Assembly (NCBI GenBank): GCA_964563505.1
Contig: CAZLXW010000013.1
Location: 1-64,000 of the forward strand
Direction of reading: 5' to 3'
From: UBA1351 sp964563505
GTDB lineage: Bacteria > Bacillota > Clostridia > Lachnospirales > Vallitaleaceae
Length of the DNA stretch: 64,000 nt
Shown here: piece by piece, positions 61,201-64,000 of the stretch
How positions within the stretch are numbered: the stretch's first letter is position 1
Layout: each line of letters starts with the position of its first letter
Translations under genes and position numbers: made by a program
Notes under the pieces: generated by a model
What the model was told of the DNA's origin: nothing
What the model saw: the letters and a program-made list of their open reading frames with translations, nothing else
Databases searched by the model: none

Positions 61201-61514
61201 ATCAAGAGCTATACAAAGTAGTGGAGGCTGGAGGAAAATCAGGGGAAGATACTGTAGAAATTAAAAAGCATACAGACGGAATAATGGCAGTACAAGATAA
61301 AATTAATGAGATTATAGATAAAGAGGATGAGTATAAATTCCTTGTAGAGGAGAAGGAATGGCTCATGAAAGAGCTAGATAACCTTCCTGATAAGAAGAAA
61401 TTGGATTATAGAAATGACATCTTCAAAAGAATAATAAAAGACGGTGTCATTTCATCTGATAACATTATTACTTTTAATCTAATATTTGGCATATCCAAAA
61501 CTGCCAGCAAATAG
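58215..61514 (+). CDS. tandem fusion of two complete large serine recombinases
   Basis: Codes for 1099 residues from TTG 58215. First half: Ser34 in RVAAYCRASD, DSGVSGMTVQKRPGFKRL, TKSISRFSRN, zinc ribbon CAYCGWPYYHSEK. It is followed at about residues 540-600 by a charged linker. Second half: Ser612 in RVGVYARVSTRE, DEGVSGTNAKKRSGFQKM, TKSISRFARN, AQEESRSLGESISWG, zinc ribbon CSNCGNFYAHVL and a C-terminal coiled coil. Each half has the usual length of about 540-560. Inside the linker a strong ribosome site and GTG (59901) remain, so the second half can probably also be made alone. Confidence 0.9.
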   Translation: MERKTVEVLWPSVKEETVEKKSEKLRVAAYCRASDIYGDDKRSSLENQMDYYSKYILQHEDYKLVGIYYDSGVSGMTVQKRPGFKRLIRHCLEGRIDVVITKSISRFSRNSKDLLETVELLKEHNITVIFEKEKIDSMKTRNKFFLTALSAVYQQESLEISANNKLSAENRNKMGRPIFRNQYGYRVVEIDGRKTFEIVDEEARAIKYIYKRFLEGNSTTKIALELTESGIRTPSGNEIWRGTSIKNILTNNNYLGDRLTNEYVSLLMERRYIRNEGQENRYYIKNTHPAIIDEEAFHKVQEMLESKQVTSKPPMKNYPLSKRIICAYCGWPYYHSEKRNKHRWKCGLKGEHATLCESNSLVETTLNEMMKRALDERYDFQKPGALKRLKQDLERLNNNDRFELHRMSNLMSLLSAKEELAISEGIERDLLIAKVEKIESEILAFEDLASKIEEDRVYRENAVEMIVKSKTLEDFIKSLDASILRAWIMEISVLTKNDFKVRWLDDSYEELGDYISIKEKRSFKLSESKKQKAGISIFREVDKEPIEDKKTEKRDDERRSEEVEIIEIQNKPSTELIDKIKKKYKESATDILKIEPKKTKKKTRVGVYARVSTREPDQLGSLEAQVAYYTFALLKDPNNQLVRIYADEGVSGTNAKKRSGFQKMIKDCENGKIDRIVTKSISRFARNTVDALEYVRKLKEYKVSIYFEKEGIDTAKEDGEVLLTVYSALAQEESRSLGESISWGKKALAKRGIVRHNARTYGYDFNKDRSWYIVEEEAKVVRSIFERYINGIRTPQISRDLTIEGIPTMKEGSSWDAKRISTILNNISYTGDLLYQKNYTKDTFTSRSKQNFGEVPQLLIEDHHPAIVDKAIWYKAQSIMEKRRNPKTNSKRSHDKEEFFSRFICSNCGNFYAHVLLVTKHKWRCKASLKKEPLACCDAGYIEEPEIIKQFMKMLIECKKDSSFKSLIEEKIEEKSLTRNEKQLLSYLEEEIQKRYQELYKVVEAGGKSGEDTVEIKKHTDGIMAVQDKINEIIDKEDEYKFLVEEKEWLMKELDNLPDKKKLDYRNDIFKRIIKDGVISSDNIITFNLIFGISKTASK
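59884..59903 (+). promoter_or_regulatory. internal ribosome binding site and GTG start inside the fused recombinase
   Basis: AAAGGAGG at 59884-59891, nine bases, then GTG 59901 in the same frame as the long gene. Starting there gives 537 residues, the size of a single recombinase. It is likely the relic, or still the start, of a formerly separate gene. Confidence 0.65.
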
Positions 61515-61524
61515 TCAAAACTAA

Positions 61525-61580
61525 AACCCACTGAGTCGCCTGATAGAAGTCATCAAGCTACTTGGTGGGTTATTTTTTAT
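61525..61580 (+). terminator. terminator after the recombinase genes
   Basis: AACCCAC (61525) pairs with GTGGGTT (61565), with small inner hairpins (TGAT/ATCA), then ATTTTTTATTT. Confidence 0.75.
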
Positions 61581-61636
61581 TTCAAACAAACGGAGCGAAA
61601 ACGGAAATGGTTCCGAATGTTGGATGGTTAATCACT

Positions 61637-61700
61637 TTTTAATAATGGAACGATTTTCTTTACAAATAGAGAATAACGTGCTAAAATTAAAAAAAGATGA
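61637..61700 (+). repeat. copy 1 of a duplicated AbiEi leader
   Basis: Shares TTTTAATAATGGAACG and the following 50 bases, loosely, with 61728-61795. It encodes a 22-residue frame from ATG 61645 (MERFSLQIENN...), which stops at 61713; the second copy reads MERYSLNMEKN and is open into the AbiEi gene. Confidence 0.65.
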
Positions 61701-61727
61701 ATATTGGCGTTAGAAACGGGCATAATG

Positions 61728-61795
61728 TTTTAATAATGGAACGTTATTCTTTGAATATGGAGAAAAACATTCCAAAAGTAAAAAAAGAGGTGAGG
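61728..61795 (+). repeat. copy 2 of the duplicated AbiEi leader
   Basis: See copy 1. The copy ends in AAAGAGGTGAGG, the ribosome site of the AbiEi gene. Confidence 0.65.
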
Positions 61796-61798
61796 AAC

Positions 61799-62563
61799 GT
61801 GAATGTCTATACTGAACTAGCGAAATATCCTGTTTTCTCCATAGAAGATGTTAAGAAGCTTACTGGAAATGAGAAAACAGCTTATTCTCAGATGGACCGT
61901 CTAATGAAAAAGGGGCTTGTCAAAAAGATACGAAAAAATATCTACTCTGTAGTCAATCCAACAACAGGACAGGTAGTAGCTACTCGATATCAAATAGCCT
62001 GTGCCATAACTGACACTGCCTATATCTCTCACCACAGTGCCTTTGAATATTATGGCCTAGCGAATCAAGTGTATTATGAGGTCTATGTTTCATCAGAAAA
62101 TAAGTTTAATCATTTTGAATATGATAATGTAACCTACAAATATGTCGCTTCTAGAATGCAAGATGGAGTAGTGGAAGCTAAAAATACCACCGGTGTTAGA
62201 ATGACAGATTTAGAGAGAACTGTGGTGGACAGCATAAGAGATTTCAATAAAATAGGCGGCTTTGAAGAGCTGCTCAATTGCCTAGAAGGAATCCATTACC
62301 TAGATGAAAAAAAGCTAAAACACTATCTTTCTATATATGATACCCAGGGGCTTTATCAAAGAGTAGGATATCTTTTGGACCATTACAGAAAAGAGATGCA
62401 GCTTTCAACAGAGTTTATAGATTATTGTAAAAGCAAGATAGGAAAGAGTAGAAGGTACCTGGTTAGTGATTTAAAAGAAGAAAGCTATTATAACAACGAG
62501 TGGGAACTGATGGTACCGGAAGGGCTATTTGAAATAAATCAAGGAGGCGATATACTTGTCTAA
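61799..62563 (+). CDS. AbiEi-type antitoxin/regulator, second system
   Basis: Codes for 254 residues from GTG 61799, with AGAGGTGAGG at 61787-61796; in-frame ATG 61736 and 61697 lack sites. N-terminal winged helix (PVFSIEDVKKLTGNEKTAY, MDRLMKKGLVKKIRKNIY), then SHHSAFEYYGLANQVYYEVYV and TGVRMTDLERTVVDSIRD, classic for AbiEi (COG5340). Larger than the protein at 35050 and not a near copy. Overlaps the toxin by 8 bases. Confidence 0.85.
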   Translation: MNVYTELAKYPVFSIEDVKKLTGNEKTAYSQMDRLMKKGLVKKIRKNIYSVVNPTTGQVVATRYQIACAITDTAYISHHSAFEYYGLANQVYYEVYVSSENKFNHFEYDNVTYKYVASRMQDGVVEAKNTTGVRMTDLERTVVDSIRDFNKIGGFEELLNCLEGIHYLDEKKLKHYLSIYDTQGLYQRVGYLLDHYRKEMQLSTEFIDYCKSKIGKSRRYLVSDLKEESYYNNEWELMVPEGLFEINQGGDILV

Positions 62564-63497
62564 TTACGATATTATATATTTAGGGAAAAAAGCAGAGGAG
62601 CTTGGCTTTGTCAGGGATACATTAGAAAAGGTGACAAGACTTGCAGATATTTTGGAGTATCTTAATACAAATCCAATCTTAAAGGATAGTCTCGCATTAA
62701 AGGGTGGGACTGCCATAAATCTTACCATTTTTAATTTACCCCGTCTCTCGGTAGATATAGATTTGGATTATTTAATTACCAACAGCAGAGAAGAAATGCT
62801 TGAGAGCAGAGAAGTCATTAACACTACCATTGATCGCTATATGGTCTCCCAGGGATATTCAAAAAATCCTAAGACGAAGAATCCCCATAGCCTTGATTCT
62901 TGGGTTTATGATTACCTGGGAGCCAGTGGGAATAGAGATAACATTAAAATTGAAATCAACTACTCTCTGAGATCTCATGTACTTGAAGCCGAGGAAAGAC
63001 CAATCATCACTGAGCATTTCTCAAGTGAATACAAGGTGAAGTCCTTAGCTCCAATTGAGATATATGGAAGTAAGATAAATGCACTATTAAGTAGAGCTGC
63101 AGCTAGAGATTTATATGATGCTAGAAATATGATCCACTTTGGGCTGTTTGACGAATCGGAAGAAGAATTGCTGAGAAAGTGCGTTGTATTCTATGCTGCA
63201 GTATCTGCTAAAGACATTAATAAGACCTTTGACACCAAGGCTATAGATTCCATCACCCAAAGAAAAATTAAAACGGATCTCCTTCCAGTAATTAAAAGAA
63301 AAGATGATTTTGAGCTGGAATCAGCTAAGAAGCTTGTCAAAGAGTACATTTCTGATTTGATGGTTCTTACAAAGGAAGAGAAGGAATTCCTGGATAGATT
63401 TGAAAATGGAGAATACGCTCCTGAACTCTTATTTGATGATAAAGAGATTCTGGACCGTATAAAGAATCATCCGATGGCCATATGGAAAACTAGATAA
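62556..63497 (+). CDS. AbiEii-type nucleotidyltransferase toxin, second system
   Basis: Codes for 313 residues from TTG 62556 with AAGGAGGCGA at 62541-62550. LALKGGTAINLTIFNLPRLSVDIDLDY carries the GG and D-x-D nucleotidyltransferase core (residues of about 48-74); IKIEINYSLR and LAPIEIYGSKINALLSRAAARDLYD follow as in AbiEii. With the previous gene it makes a type IV TA or abortive infection pair just outside the recombinase block. Confidence 0.85.
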   Translation: MSNYDIIYLGKKAEELGFVRDTLEKVTRLADILEYLNTNPILKDSLALKGGTAINLTIFNLPRLSVDIDLDYLITNSREEMLESREVINTTIDRYMVSQGYSKNPKTKNPHSLDSWVYDYLGASGNRDNIKIEINYSLRSHVLEAEERPIITEHFSSEYKVKSLAPIEIYGSKINALLSRAAARDLYDARNMIHFGLFDESEEELLRKCVVFYAAVSAKDINKTFDTKAIDSITQRKIKTDLLPVIKRKDDFELESAKKLVKEYISDLMVLTKEEKEFLDRFENGEYAPELLFDDKEILDRIKNHPMAIWKTR

Positions 63498-63504
63498 ATC
63501 ATGT

Positions 63505-63575
63505 AACCCGCCTAGATAGAATCTAGCTTCGGAAAAATGCCGAGCTTAGAGAGCATCTGAGCGGGTTATTTATTT
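63505..63575 (+). terminator. branched terminator after the second AbiE pair
   Basis: AACCCGC (63505) pairs with GCGGGTT (63561). Inside are CTAGAT-AGA-ATCTAG and a TCGG/CCGA hairpin, giving a three-way shape; ATTTATTT follows. Confidence 0.7.
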
Positions 63576-63578
63576 GCT

Positions 63579-63662
63579 TATATAATAGAAGGAACTTGAA
63601 ACTTAAGTACATATATAATAGAAGAAACTCCAAATTCAAATCACTATATAATAGAAGGAACT
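63579..63662 (+). repeat. three 18-bp repeats at an exact 33-bp period
   Basis: TATATAATAGAAGGAACT at 63579 and 63645, with a one-base variant at 63612. Each contains a TATAAT box. The spacers differ and are too short and too few for a CRISPR array. Confidence 0.8.
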
Positions 63663-63751
63663 CGTTTATACATGCTGATGTATAAGCATTTTAGAAGAAC
63701 AAAACTAAAATAAGAAACGCTCAATAAAGAGTATATATGAATCAAGATTAC

Positions 63752-63788
63752 AGCTCATCGCATTGTGGTGGGCTTATTTTTTTGTGCT
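63752..63788 (+). terminator. intrinsic terminator
   Basis: AGCTCATC paired with GGTGGGCT (two G-U pairs), then TTATTTTTTT. Confidence 0.75.
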
Positions 63789-64000
63789 TTTTTTGAGGAA
63801 TTTCAAGATAGAGGCCTTTATTCGGGAGCATATAGCATAGTCAGAGCAGCAAAATCGGAATAAAAATGTACTAATTGGCTCTGGGTTATCCTTCTCGTAT
63901 CATGGCGACGTGAGTATGGTGAAAGGATAAAGAGGCTGTAAGGTAGTAATAGCAAGGGTTTCAGCATAACTACCAAATGTACTAATGTTACAGAACCATT
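63789..64000 (+). other. noncoding end of the window
   Basis: No gene. The only repeat seen is AAATGTACTAAT at 63864 and again at 63975. The second lies near the window edge, so what follows is unknown. Confidence 0.4.

Noticed and set aside
63579..63662. CRISPR array
   Set aside because: Only three 18-bp repeats with 15-bp spacers and no cas genes; spacers are too short.

Overview
The window looks like low-GC Bacillota DNA, most likely from an anaerobic clostridial lineage. The supports are A/T-rich codon use, strong AGGAGG-type ribosome binding sites, frequent TTG and GTG starts, and gene families typical of clostridial siphophages. Every gene I can support lies on the + strand. I cannot name a species.

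Layout. (1) 1-6207: end of a surface-polysaccharide locus, with the tail of an O-antigen polymerase/ligase-like protein, a three-enzyme UDP-acetamido-dideoxy-L-hexose pathway, a glycosyltransferase and a Wzx flippase. (2) About 6.2-14.8 kb: an accessory region. It holds a small membrane protein flanked by diverged repeats, a two-gene CBASS (CD-NTase plus four-helix S-4TM effector), an unrecognised Cys-pair protein, a coupled membrane-TPR/SEC-C pair, and a control module with two IrrE/ImmA-type proteases around an XRE repressor. The module is followed by 57-bp repeats, a Com-like zinc protein and a strong terminator. (3) About 14.9-54.5 kb: a nearly complete siphophage-type prophage. Its order is early regulators, a SAM synthetase, a replication module (DUF2800, DUF2815, family A polymerase, VapE-type primase-helicase, iteron-rich origin candidate, VRR-NUC, SNF2), a late regulator, HNH, two orphan DNA methyltransferases, terminases, HK97-type head, tail, holin and amidase. 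(4) 54.7-61.5 kb: three large serine recombinase genes; the third encodes two complete recombinases in one 1099-residue chain. (5) 61.6-64 kb: an AbiE-type toxin-antitoxin pair and a repeat-rich noncoding end. The exact prophage ends are not visible; the left end could lie anywhere from about 6.2 to 14.9 kb.

Cargo. Accessory cassettes sit between phage modules. An XRE / IrrE-type protease / PIN-domain trio lies between two identical 39-bp terminator copies. An AbiE pair sits between late-early genes, next to a decayed copy of its own 5' end. A homing-type HNH-AP2 gene separates the two methyltransferases. A class 3 intein with a LAGLIDADG endonuclease interrupts the Walker A motif of the large terminase.

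How it works together. The prophage makes SAM and two DNA methylases, probably to protect its DNA from host restriction. It uses a programmed -1 frameshift for its tail chaperones and is probably mobilised by the recombinase cluster. The host gains anti-phage and addiction modules. The candidates I think least described are the fused double recombinase with a retained internal start, the XRE-IrrE-PIN cassette, and the membrane-TPR/SEC-C pair beside CBASS.
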